Source of the DNA: Desulfobacterales bacterium
Lineage (GTDB): Bacteria; Desulfobacterota; Desulfobacteria; Desulfobacterales; UBA11574
NCBI GenBank assembly: GCA_030145595.1
Contig: JAQYVG010000070.1
Span: 1-13,765, forward strand
Direction of reading: 5' to 3'
DNA length: 13,765 nt
The notes under the pieces are model-generated. The model saw only the letters and a list, made by a program, of their open reading frames with translations. It searched no databases and was not told the origin of the DNA. Position 1 is the stretch's first letter. Each line of letters starts with the position of its first letter. The position numbers were made by a program, and so were the translations under genes. Below are positions 1 through 7,458 of this stretch, one piece after another.

Positions 1-63
1 GGCAATGTTTGCTTTTAAGCGCTTTTATTTGCGAGTTCTTGCCGATCTAAACGAAATTGTGTC

Positions 64-91
64 TTGCATAAAAATGATCTCCCATTATATG
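64..91 (+). promoter_or_regulatory. Possible sigma70-type promoter for lpxA
   Basis: TTGCAT (64-69) is followed after 16 bases by TATATG (86-91), an approximate -35/-10 pair about 75 bases before the lpxA start, in A+T-rich DNA. The -10 matches the consensus at only four of six positions, so this is a weak candidate. The sequence before it (1-63) holds no gene I can name. Confidence 0.25.
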
Positions 92-151
92 TTATCAGTA
101 AAAATCCTGAGAATCCCGTAGATCCTGTCTGAATAATTAAAATAATATTCT

Positions 152-160
152 AAGGAAAGG
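152..160 (+). promoter_or_regulatory. Ribosome binding site of lpxA
   Basis: AAGGAAAGG lies five bases before the ATG at 166. It is a strong Shine-Dalgarno sequence and settles the lpxA start. Confidence 0.75.
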
Positions 161-165
161 TAAAA

Positions 166-951
166 ATGGAAATTCACCCCACCGCCGAGATCGCCGCGAC
201 GGCCAAAATTGGTAAAGATGTTAAAATTGGAGCATATGCCGTCATTGAAGATCATGTGGAAATTGGAGATAATTGTTTGATAGATTCCCATGCCTTTATT
301 CGAAGTTATGTAAAAATGGGAACCAATAATGTCGTGCATCCATATGCCGTCATTGGGGATTTACCCCAGGATATCACTTTTGACGTCAATTTAGAAACAT
401 ATACGGTAATTGGCAATGACAATGTTTTCAGGGAATCATGCACTATCCACAGAGCTACCAGGGAAGGCGAATCAACCCGGATTGGGTCGAATTGTTATTT
501 TATGACTTGTATCCATATTGGACATGACTGTGTAATCGGGAATGGGTGTATTTTAGCTTCTTATACAGGATTAGGGGGGTTTGTAGAGGTCGATGATAAA
601 GTTAATTTTGGCGCGGGAGCAAGGGTTCATCAATTTGTAAGAATTGGTTCTTTGGCAATGCTGGCAGGGGGAATATTGATTCGCAAAGATGTTCTACCCT
701 TTTCAATGTTGGCCGGCATGCCTGTGCGCCACTATCGTCTTAATTTAATTGGGTTGCGCCGGGAAGGTATCAAAGGTGAGCGCTTAAAACCGATTTCAAA
801 AGCTTTTTTATCTTTGAGAAAGTCGCGGGATTTAGCGGCGCTGGAACTACCCCAAACACCCGAGATTGATTATTTGCAACAATGGCTTTCCGCTCCCTCA
901 AAAAGAGGAATCTATGGGTTTGTTTCTGATAAGAAAAAGGAAGAGGAATAA
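166..951 (+). CDS. lpxA: Acyl-[acyl-carrier-protein]--UDP-N-acetylglucosamine O-acyltransferase (LpxA)
   Basis: LpxA transfers a 3-hydroxyacyl chain from acyl carrier protein to the 3-OH of UDP-GlcNAc, the first step of lipid A synthesis, in the cytoplasm as a homotrimer. The 261 residues match the family's usual ~260. Residues 1-180 or so are a left-handed beta-helix of hexapeptide repeats (IGKDVK, IGAYAV, VEIGDN and so on). The segment HIGHDCVIGN (117-126) aligns with the catalytic HxxHDC region, making H120 the likely catalytic base. The motif DVLPFSMLAGMPVRHYRLN followed by IGLRREGI is the typical end of the helix, and the helical C-terminal domain runs from about 190. The start has a strong ribosome binding site. 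Unlike the classic arrangement there is no lpxD, fabZ or lpxB beside it. The stretch after SCTIHRATREG lacks the glycine-rich run of classical LpxA, so it may be a second, divergent copy in the genome. Codon use is more A+T-rich than in parE/parC. Confidence 0.9.
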   Translation: MEIHPTAEIAATAKIGKDVKIGAYAVIEDHVEIGDNCLIDSHAFIRSYVKMGTNNVVHPYAVIGDLPQDITFDVNLETYTVIGNDNVFRESCTIHRATREGESTRIGSNCYFMTCIHIGHDCVIGNGCILASYTGLGGFVEVDDKVNFGAGARVHQFVRIGSLAMLAGGILIRKDVLPFSMLAGMPVRHYRLNLIGLRREGIKGERLKPISKAFLSLRKSRDLAALELPQTPEIDYLQQWLSAPSKRGIYGFVSDKKKEEE

Positions 952-1031
952 AACCTGCACAACTTTCCCTCCATTAACGCCGTTTCCGGCAACTTCTCCA
1001 TAATTTTTGGAGCCCACCAAAAAATATCAAT

Positions 1032-1055
1032 CACGAAAACACGAAAACACGAAAA
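1032..1055. repeat. Three tandem copies of CACGAAAA
   Basis: Three perfect head-to-tail 8-bp copies lie at 1032-1039, 1040-1047 and 1048-1055, in non-coding DNA between lpxA and parE. From memory, runs of CACGAAAA occur in spacers of other environmental genomes, but I attach no function to them. Confidence 0.8.
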
Positions 1056-1188
1056 ATAATGAAGATAATACAAAACAGCACATATTGTGTACAAAATCCT
1101 TTTAAAACACATTCCCTTGTGATATAAAATAATGTTAGCAAGTTGGCCGCAATAGAGAAGCGCGAATAAAATCGTGTTACCTGAATCT

Positions 1189-1210
1189 TGCATGAATATT
1201 GCATGAATAT
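1189..1210. repeat. Two tandem copies of an 11-bp unit (TGCATGAATAT)
   Basis: TGCATGAATAT at 1189-1199 is repeated exactly at 1200-1210. With the T before each copy, both carry TTGCAT, which resembles a -35 hexamer. The second copy is placed to serve the TATAAT at 1224, so the duplication may matter for parEC transcription. Confidence 0.75.
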
Positions 1211-1229
1211 TGATGAGAATCTTTATAAT
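1199..1229 (+). promoter_or_regulatory. Probable sigma70 promoter of parE-parC
   Basis: A perfect TATAAT -10 box lies at 1224-1229, about 90 bases before parE. TTGCAT (1199-1204) is the best -35, with a longer-than-usual 19-base spacer. The -10 is convincing; the -35 is less so. Confidence 0.5.
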
Positions 1230-1320
1230 ACTTAATTGAAGCGGCTTTAAACAAAATCATAGCATCATACATTTTACCCGCCTGCGGGCAATTCAAATTT
1301 AAAATTACAGAAGTTTATTT

Positions 1321-3204
1321 ATGACAAACAACGACTACACGGCAGAATCGATTGAAGTACTAAGCGGCCTTGACCCTGTCAAGCGCAGACCCGGAATGTA
1401 CACGGATACGATTAGACCCAACCATCTCGGGCATGAGGTTGTCGACAACAGCGTGGATGAAGCCATTGCCGGTTTTGCCGACCGCATTAACATAACGTTA
1501 CACCAAGACGGTTCTTGCAAAGTGAGTGATAACGGCAGAGGCATGCCGGTTGACATCCACCCTGAAGAAGGCGTCAGCGGTGTTGAAGTAATTATGACTC
1601 GACTGCATGCCGGCGCAAAATTTTCCAACAAAAATTATCAGTTTTCCGGTGGGCTGCATGGTGTGGGAGTATCGGTGGTCAACGCACTGTCGACTCGGCT
1701 GGATGTGGAAATAAAAAGAGACGGCAAGAAATATGAGATCGGTTTTGCAAACGGCGATAAGTACCGCGAACTGGAAGAAGTGGGCACGGTCGGTGTTAGA
1801 AATACAGGGACCACGGTTCATTTTTGGCCGGATCCGAAGTATTTCGATTCTCCCAGATTCTCCGCCCGCCGATTAAAACGCGTATTGCGGGCCAAAGCCG
1901 TACTCTGCCCGGGACTGCAGGTTTATTTTAAAGACGAAAACTCCGGAGAATCCGAGAACTGGTACTTTGAAGACGGCCTTAAAAACTATCTGACTGACAG
2001 TCTTAAAGAGTTTGCCATGCTGCCGGAAGAGCCTTTTATCGGCGAGATTAACGGCAATCATGAATTGGCGAACTGGGCTGTTGTCTGGCTGCCTGAAGGG
2101 GGCGATACGGTTACGGAAAGTTATGTCAACCTGATCCACACGACGCTGGGCGGCACGCATGTAAATGGTTTTCGCAGCGGGTTGTTAACGTCCATCCGTG
2201 AGTTTTGTGCTTTTCGCAACTTAATCCCCAGAGGAGTCAAGCTTGCTCCGGAAGATATATGGGATCGCTGCAGTTATGTGTTGTCCGTGAGAATGCAGGA
2301 CCCCCAGTTCTCCGGACAGACCAAGGAGCGCCTTGGGTCCCGGCAATGCGCGGCGTTTGTTTCCGGGGGGGTCAAGGATGCTTTCAGCCTCTGGCTGAAT
2401 CAGCACACGGATGCCGGTGAGAAGCTGGCCGAAATGGCCATAAAAAATGCCCAGCGCCGTTTGCAAGCCGGCAAAAAAGTCGCCCGCAAAAAAATCACCA
2501 ACGGTCCGGCTTTGCCGGGCAAGCTGGCGGATTGCGTGGGCATGGAACCGCTGGGCAGCGAACTGTTTCTGGTAGAAGGAGACTCCGCCGGCGGATCCGC
2601 CAAACAGGCCCGGGACCGCCAATTTCAAGCGGTTATGCCTCTGAGGGGGAAAATTTTAAATACCTGGGAAGTCGATTCTGCGGAGATACTGAGTTCCAAA
2701 GAAATCCACGACATTTCTGTTGCAATCGGTGTCGATCCTGCGTCTGAAAACCTTGATGGTTTGCGTTACGGCAAGATTTGTATTTTAGCTGACGCTGATT
2801 CCGACGGATTGCATATCGCCACCTTGATTTGTGCCCTTTTCATGCGCCATTTTCGCCCGCTGGTAAAAGCCGGGCATATCTATGCCGCCATGCCGCCTCT
2901 GTATCGCATTGATGCCGGCAAAGACGTCTATTATGCCCTGGACGAAGAAGAAAAACAGGGCATTTTAAAGCGGATAAACAGTAAAAAGAAAAAAGGCGCA
3001 ATTAACGTGCAGCGTTTTAAAGGACTGGGCGAAATGAATCCTCTGCAGCTGCGAGAGACGACCATGGCACCGGACACGCGCCGTCTGGTGTGCCTTACGC
3101 TCGACCGTGATGATAAGGCTGAATCCATGATGGATATGCTGCTTTCTAAAAAGCGGGCCGCGGATCGCAGAACATGGCTGGAAGAAAAGGGTAAACTGAG
3201 TTAA
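1321..3204 (+). CDS. parE: DNA topoisomerase IV subunit B (ParE)
   Basis: ParE is the ATPase subunit of topoisomerase IV, which decatenates daughter chromosomes as a ParC2ParE2 heterotetramer. The 627 residues match the E. coli-type length (~630). The N-terminal GHKL ATPase domain shows E39 and N43 in EVVDNSVDEA (equivalents of the GyrB catalytic Glu42 and Asn46), DNGRGMP at 70-76 and GGLHGVGVSVVN as the lid. The transducer domain follows. The TOPRIM domain has EGDSAGGSAKQARDRQ with E419 and DADSDG with D491, D493 and D495 for Mg2+. The C-terminus has QRFKGLGEMNP and a final K-rich tail. PGMYTDT and PLRGKILNTWEV are the ParE rather than GyrB forms. The ribosome binding site (AGAAG near 1309) is weak. 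The stop codon overlaps the parC start by one base (TAATG), so the two subunits are probably translationally coupled. Confidence 0.96.
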   Translation: MTNNDYTAESIEVLSGLDPVKRRPGMYTDTIRPNHLGHEVVDNSVDEAIAGFADRINITLHQDGSCKVSDNGRGMPVDIHPEEGVSGVEVIMTRLHAGAKFSNKNYQFSGGLHGVGVSVVNALSTRLDVEIKRDGKKYEIGFANGDKYRELEEVGTVGVRNTGTTVHFWPDPKYFDSPRFSARRLKRVLRAKAVLCPGLQVYFKDENSGESENWYFEDGLKNYLTDSLKEFAMLPEEPFIGEINGNHELANWAVVWLPEGGDTVTESYVNLIHTTLGGTHVNGFRSGLLTSIREFCAFRNLIPRGVKLAPEDIWDRCSYVLSVRMQDPQFSGQTKERLGSRQCAAFVSGGVKDAFSLWLNQHTDAGEKLAEMAIKNAQRRLQAGKKVARKKITNGPALPGKLADCVGMEPLGSELFLVEGDSAGGSAKQARDRQFQAVMPLRGKILNTWEVDSAEILSSKEIHDISVAIGVDPASENLDGLRYGKICILADADSDGLHIATLICALFMRHFRPLVKAGHIYAAMPPLYRIDAGKDVYYALDEEEKQGILKRINSKKKKGAINVQRFKGLGEMNPLQLRETTMAPDTRRLVCLTLDRDDKAESMMDMLLSKKRAADRRTWLEEKGKLS

Positions 3205-5477
3205 TGACTGAAAAAACAGCATTGAGCCTGGAAGAGGTTGAGCGTTTGCCTTTAGAGGTCTTTTCGGAGCGGGCCTACCTGGAATATGCCATGTATGTTA
3301 TTTTAGACCGTGCTCTGCCCCATATCGGCGACGGCTTAAAACCGGTACAGCGGCGCATTGTCTACGCCATGTCGGAACTGGGGTTAAAGGCGGGTTCCAA
3401 GTATAAAAAATCGGCACGCACCGTGGGTGATGTGCTGGGCAAATTCCACCCCCACGGCGATTCGGCCTGTTATGAAGCTATGGTCTTAATGGCCCAGCCG
3501 TTTGCCTACCGTTACCCTTTGCTGGATGGACAGGGCAACTGGGGATCTTCGGACGATCCCAAGTCATTTGCGGCCATGCGGTATACCGAATCCCGGCTCT
3601 CTGCCTATGCCGGGGTATTACTGACTGAACTTGGCCTGGGGACTGTAGAATGGGTGCCTAACTTTGACGGTACCCTGAATGAGCCGTCCGTACTGCCCGC
3701 GCGCCTGCCGAACATCCTGTTAAACGGTACCACCGGTATTGCCGTCGGCATGGCAACCGATATTCCGCCTCACAACCTGGTTGAAGTTGTCAACGCCTGC
3801 GTCGAACTGCTCAAAAGTCCCAAAGCAGACATTGAGGACCTGTGCGCCCACATCCAGGGACCGGATTTCCCTACCCGCGCGGAGATCATTACTCCGCGCA
3901 GTGAAATCAACGAGATTTATCGCACGGGCAACGGCAGGCTGAGGATGCGGGCTGTTTTTGAAAGAGAAAACGGGGAAATCGTTATTACAGCGCTGCCATA
4001 CCAGGTGTCCGGCTCCAAGATTATGGAGCAGATTGCCGGGCAAATGCATGCAAAAAAACTGCCTATGGTAGTAGATCTTCGCGATGAATCCGACCACGAA
4101 GAGCCCACCCGTCTTGTCATCGTGTCGCGCTCCAACCGGGTCGATGTCGACGCGCTGATGGCGCATTTGTTTGCCACCACAGATCTTGAACGCACCTTGC
4201 GGGTGAACATGAACGTCATCGGCACCAACGGCCGTCCGCAAGTCAAGGGGTTGGCGGCCATGCTTCGAGAGTGGCTGGCTTATAGAAAAGATACGGTTCG
4301 TAGGCGCCTGCAGCATCGACTGGACAAAGTAGAAAGCCGTCTGCATTTATTGGAAGGATTACTCATCGCTTACCTCAATCTCGATGAAGTGATCGAAATC
4401 ATCCGCAGCCGGGAGCACCCCAAACCAATATTGATCCAGCGCTTTAACCTCAGCGATGAACAGGCCGAGGCCATTCTTGATCTGAAACTGCGCCATTTGG
4501 CTAAATTAGAGGAAATAAAAATCAAGTCCGAGCAGGATGACTTGGCCCGCGAACGGGATGAGCTGAAAAAAATCTTAGGCTCAAATGCCCGTTTAAAAAC
4601 ACTTATACGCAAGGAACTGATTGCAGATGCCAAAAAATACGGCGACCAAAGGCGCTCTCCCATAGTTGAGCGTGAAGAGGCCCAGGCCCTTTCCCAGGCG
4701 GATATCGTGCCGGTGGAGCCGGTCACCGTAGTTTTGTCCAGCAACGGCTGGGTGCGGGCTGCCAAGGGGCATGATGTGGACCCGGCTAATTTGAATTATA
4801 AATCAGGCGACCAATTCCAGGCAGCGGCCCTGGGCCGCAGCAACCAGCTCGCGGCCTTTTTGGACTCTACCGGCAGGAGCTATTCGATTCCCGTGCTTGG
4901 CCTGCCGTCGGCCAGAGGTCAGGGCGAACCGCTGAGCGGCCGTTTAAATCCGCTGCCGGAGGCAACCTTTGTGACGGTTCTTATGGGAGCGCCTGAGCGG
5001 CTGTTGCTGCTGGCAAGTGATGCGGGTTATGGATTTGTCGGTAAACTGTCCGAATTTTACACCAAAAACAGAAACGGCAAAGCCTTATTAACCTTACCCG
5101 CGGGGGCGCAGCCGTTAGCGCCGGAACCGGTAGATGATGTCGATACGGATCTTCTGGTTGCCGTCAGTAATGAGGGCCGGATGCTGGTATTTGCGGTCAA
5201 GCATCTTCCATTGCTGGCGCGAGGAAAAGGCAACAAGATTATCCAGATACCTCCGGCACGCGCTGCTTTAAGGGAAGAGTTTGTGGCCGAGCTCTCTGTT
5301 GTACCGGCAGATAGCCATCTTATCATCCACGCCGGAAAACGCTATCTGACACTGAAACCGGGCAATATGGAACAATTTAGGGGTGAGCGGGGACGCCGGG
5401 GACGCAAGCTGCCCAGAGGATTTCGCAACGTGGACCGCCTGGAAGTGGTAAGACCAAAGCAGATGGCATTAATTTGA
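3204..5477 (+). CDS. parC: DNA topoisomerase IV subunit A (ParC)
   Basis: ParC is the DNA-breaking and rejoining subunit of topoisomerase IV. The 757 residues match the E. coli ParC length (752). The winged-helix domain carries the catalytic tyrosine Y127 in AAMRYTESRLS. The quinolone-determining segment HPHGDSACYEAMV keeps the Ser and Glu (S87, E91) that correspond to E. coli S80 and E84, so it has the unaltered drug-sensitive form. The tower and coiled-coil region follows (about 340-480). The C-terminal beta-pinwheel has LPSARGQGEPLSGRL, DAGYGF, GRMLVF, KGNKIIQIP and ERGRRGRKLPRGF, all close to E. coli ParC. There is no GyrA box, and DDPKSFAAMRYTE is ParC-like. AAAAGGG upstream, inside the parE end, serves as the ribosome binding site. 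It ends 16 bases from the convergent ATPase gene. Confidence 0.96.
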   Translation: MTEKTALSLEEVERLPLEVFSERAYLEYAMYVILDRALPHIGDGLKPVQRRIVYAMSELGLKAGSKYKKSARTVGDVLGKFHPHGDSACYEAMVLMAQPFAYRYPLLDGQGNWGSSDDPKSFAAMRYTESRLSAYAGVLLTELGLGTVEWVPNFDGTLNEPSVLPARLPNILLNGTTGIAVGMATDIPPHNLVEVVNACVELLKSPKADIEDLCAHIQGPDFPTRAEIITPRSEINEIYRTGNGRLRMRAVFERENGEIVITALPYQVSGSKIMEQIAGQMHAKKLPMVVDLRDESDHEEPTRLVIVSRSNRVDVDALMAHLFATTDLERTLRVNMNVIGTNGRPQVKGLAAMLREWLAYRKDTVRRRLQHRLDKVESRLHLLEGLLIAYLNLDEVIEIIRSREHPKPILIQRFNLSDEQAEAILDLKLRHLAKLEEIKIKSEQDDLARERDELKKILGSNARLKTLIRKELIADAKKYGDQRRSPIVEREEAQALSQADIVPVEPVTVVLSSNGWVRAAKGHDVDPANLNYKSGDQFQAAALGRSNQLAAFLDSTGRSYSIPVLGLPSARGQGEPLSGRLNPLPEATFVTVLMGAPERLLLLASDAGYGFVGKLSEFYTKNRNGKALLTLPAGAQPLAPEPVDDVDTDLLVAVSNEGRMLVFAVKHLPLLARGKGNKIIQIPPARAALREEFVAELSVVPADSHLIIHAGKRYLTLKPGNMEQFRGERGRRGRKLPRGFRNVDRLEVVRPKQMALI

Positions 5478-5493
5478 ACCGATATTTTTTATA

Positions 5494-6846
5494 TTAGGAA
5501 AATGCGTTTTCTATTGAAAGCTCTGGAAATTTTAAAATCATATACAGCGAATAATTGAAGATTCTTTTTTGCCTGTCACAACCGAATTTATTGCCGGTAA
5601 ATTTTACGGCGTAAACCGGATTGTATTTGTTAATAAATGCCTGCAGGCTTTTAGCTTTGGTATTAAATCCGGCTTTTACCTCTACAGGGATGATGCTCTC
5701 GTTTATTTCAAGCACAAATTCAATTTCAGAAGTCCTGCCGGACCAGGTGACAATTTTATCCAGCCCATGGGAGCATAACTCCTGGAGCACAAAGTTTTCA
5801 GCAAAATAGCCCTTATAGGATCCATAATCGTAGCGCAGAATACTTTCCGGTTTCAGGTTTATCATGGCTCCAAGCAAACCGATGTCAAATAAAAAGAGTT
5901 TAAAGCTGTTTTCCTTTGCGCCGGCCATAACAGGTATTGACGGATGTAAATTCGTATTCACTTTTAAGGCAAGTCCCGCCTTGACTAACCACTCTATCGG
6001 GTCCGCCAGATCATCATAGCTTCTGTATCCCTTGGAGATGATATCTTTAAATTTAAATTTTTTTGATTTTTTATCCTGTGTATTTGACAGTTGCAGGGGT
6101 ATCGTTCTGAATACGCGTTGAATGTGCCGGGAGTTGGTATTCCCGGCATATTTTGAAAAATCGCTTTCGTAATGGAGAAGGAGTTGCTTCTGGAGCTGCC
6201 GTACAGCCCTGAATGCTTCAAGGGGTTCATCTTTTCCGGCCGTGTATGTGCTTATGACTTCAGGCAATCCCCCCGTAACAAAATACTTTTTCAGCAAATC
6301 AAAAAGACGCCTGTGGTAGATATCATCGGTCTTGCCACCCTTAAAATTTTTCAAAAACGACAACGCCATTTCTTCATCCGTTCCGGCAAGGAATTCCTCA
6401 AAATTCATTGGGTACATATGAAGAATTTCAACTTTTCCGACTGGAAACGGCTCCTCACTATGTGCAACACCCAGATTTGAACCGGCCGCCGCAACTGCCA
6501 GTCCGCTCATGTGCTGGCTAAAATACTTTAGAGCAGTTATTGCTCTGGGGATTGCCTGTATTTCATCTAAGATTAATATATCTTTTTTAATATTAATTGA
6601 CTTCCCCGATACAAAACTGAGCTTATCTATCAATTGTTTGGGATTTAATGAAGAATCAATGAAAATCGGGGCCAGATCGGCTTTTAGTTCTTCAAGATCA
6701 AAATAATGTGAGTGGTTAAAATGGTTTTTGGCAAAATTTTCCAGAACATATGTTTTTCCAACCTGTCTCGCCCCTTGCAAGAGGAGAGGTTTTCTTGATT
6801 TCTTGTTTTTCCATTGGAGTAATCTTACTTCAATTTTCCTTTTCAT
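5494..6846 (-). CDS. AAA-type ATP-binding protein with DUF4143 domain
   Basis: This is one of the widespread single-gene ATPases (AAA_14 followed by DUF4143) whose cellular role is unknown. The N-terminal P-loop domain has Walker A GARQVGKT (25-32, K31), Walker B DILILDEIQ (D94, E95) and a sensor-1-like AAGSNLG (N124). Residues ~220-400 are the DUF4143 part. Near its end, AENFVLQEL, then EIEFVLE and PVEVKAG, form a PD-(D/E)xK-like nuclease signature, with Glu replacing the more usual Asp in the EIDF position. The 450 residues are a complete family length, and no frameshift is seen. The gene is convergent with parC and more A+T-rich than parE/parC, which fits acquisition by transfer. The ribosome binding site before 6846 is poor (GGGGATG, about 11 bases away). 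Function cannot be assigned. Confidence 0.85.
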   Translation of the reverse strand: MKRKIEVRLLQWKNKKSRKPLLLQGARQVGKTYVLENFAKNHFNHSHYFDLEELKADLAPIFIDSSLNPKQLIDKLSFVSGKSINIKKDILILDEIQAIPRAITALKYFSQHMSGLAVAAAGSNLGVAHSEEPFPVGKVEILHMYPMNFEEFLAGTDEEMALSFLKNFKGGKTDDIYHRRLFDLLKKYFVTGGLPEVISTYTAGKDEPLEAFRAVRQLQKQLLLHYESDFSKYAGNTNSRHIQRVFRTIPLQLSNTQDKKSKKFKFKDIISKGYRSYDDLADPIEWLVKAGLALKVNTNLHPSIPVMAGAKENSFKLFLFDIGLLGAMINLKPESILRYDYGSYKGYFAENFVLQELCSHGLDKIVTWSGRTSEIEFVLEINESIIPVEVKAGFNTKAKSLQAFINKYNPVYAVKFTGNKFGCDRQKRIFNYSLYMILKFPELSIENAFS

Positions 6847-7248
6847 AGTCAGTGCTCATCCCCATCTTTAGCAACCTGATAGAATTTTAGCTCGATTAGG
6901 GTATCATGCATATCATTGAATAAAGAAAAAGGCAAGGAATATGTTTGTTATTATCAAGAAATACGCAAGGAATAAATTCGTAAACATAAAGATAAACACA
7001 ATGAAAAAGTATAATTATCCAGGCGAGGCGGGTTGCAGTACCATTGCTGTGCGGGTTGGAAGGTATAAGCTGAGCAAGTTTCCGGCGCTTGGGGACGTCT
7101 TACTTGCCGCCATCCGGCAGGCGGGATGGCAATGGCAAAAGTTGCACCGAAATACGAACAAATTTCATAAATAGGGGGCTGCTTCGAAAAATCTTAAGTT
7201 ATTCCTTAAATAGCCGATATTTAATGTGAGGTTTGATATTGAAAACCT
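6847..7248. other. Intergenic region with a composition shift and a GC-rich hairpin
   Basis: These 402 bases separate the divergent ATPase and pilB-like genes. I find no convincing gene. A 77-codon reading frame (6941-7174, +) lacks a properly spaced ribosome binding site and resembles nothing I know. Composition changes abruptly: 6890-7015 is A+T-rich and 7020-7135 is GC-rich. The GC-rich part ends in a hairpin, GCCATCC (7109-7115) pairing with GGATGGC (7124-7130) over an 8-base loop. Confidence 0.6.
7109..7130. repeat. GC-rich inverted repeat (7-bp stem, 8-base loop)
   Basis: GCCATCC at 7109-7115 and its exact complement GGATGGC at 7124-7130 flank a GC-rich loop. There is no following T run, so it is not a standard terminator. 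It resembles short REP-like hairpins found in spacers. Confidence 0.5.
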
Positions 7249-7422
7249 AAACTTTGATGGCGTCGTAAAAAGCCCCAAATTTACTATAGATGGTTAAGTA
7301 AAAAGGTTCATATACAAGGCGTAGTATTTTTTCAGGAACGAGGCCATACATGTAGTATGCCGAGTATCTGAAAAAATATTACAACGCAGTATATGGGACT
7401 TTTTACGACGCCATCAAAGTTT
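7249..7422. mobile_element. MITE-like long imperfect palindrome
   Basis: The outer 28 bases at 7249-7276 and 7395-7422 are inverted complements with a single mismatch (AAACTTTGATGGCGTCGTAA... against the same on the other strand). Pairing continues inward after an unpaired stretch of ~33 bases in the left arm: CATATAC and TATTTTTTCAG on the left match the complements of GTATATG and CTGAAAAAATA on the right, down to a centre near 7350 with CATACATG/TAGTATG. The whole can fold as one long hairpin. It has no coding capacity. I recall similar palindromes with TTTTTACGACGCCATCAAAG ends in Desulfobacteraceae spacers, but cannot check that here. No clear target-site duplication is visible. It ends ~36 bases before the chosen pilB-like start. 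Confidence 0.7.
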
Positions 7423-7458
7423 TTCATGCAGCTTTCAGAAAAAAGCGAACCAGGTGCA

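Larger units (their letters stand above)
952..1320. other. Intergenic region between lpxA and parE
   Basis: I see no credible gene in these 369 bases. The spacer is A+T-rich and holds two weak hairpins near the lpxA end (GCCG/CGGC at 979-990 and CTCCA/TGGAG at 996-1012, neither followed by a T run). It also contains a triple CACGAAAA tandem (1032-1055), a duplicated 11-mer (1189-1210), a probable promoter (1199-1229) and a CCCG/CGGG mini-hairpin at 1277-1288. Confidence 0.7.

Noticed and set aside
2..121. Open frame reading AMFAFKRFYLRVLADLNEIV... before lpxA
   Set aside because: Only ~39 codons, cut by the window edge, and without recognisable content. It could be the end of an upstream gene but cannot be supported.
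979..1012. Hairpins after lpxA as a transcription terminator
   Set aside because: Stems are only 4-5 bp and no T run follows either of them.
1321..5477. GyrB/GyrA instead of ParE/ParC
   Set aside because: PGMYTDT, PLRGKILNTWEV, DDPKSFAAMRYTE and the ParC-type C-terminal blades without a GyrA box point to topoisomerase IV.
6941..7174. 77-codon plus-strand frame starting MFVIIKKYARNK
   Set aside because: AAGGA is only two bases from the ATG, composition changes sharply midway, and the product resembles no family I know. Treated as spacer.
7249..7422. The palindrome as a rho-independent terminator or CRISPR repeat
   Set aside because: It is far too long, lacks a terminal T run in the right place for a terminator, and has no repeat-spacer periodicity.
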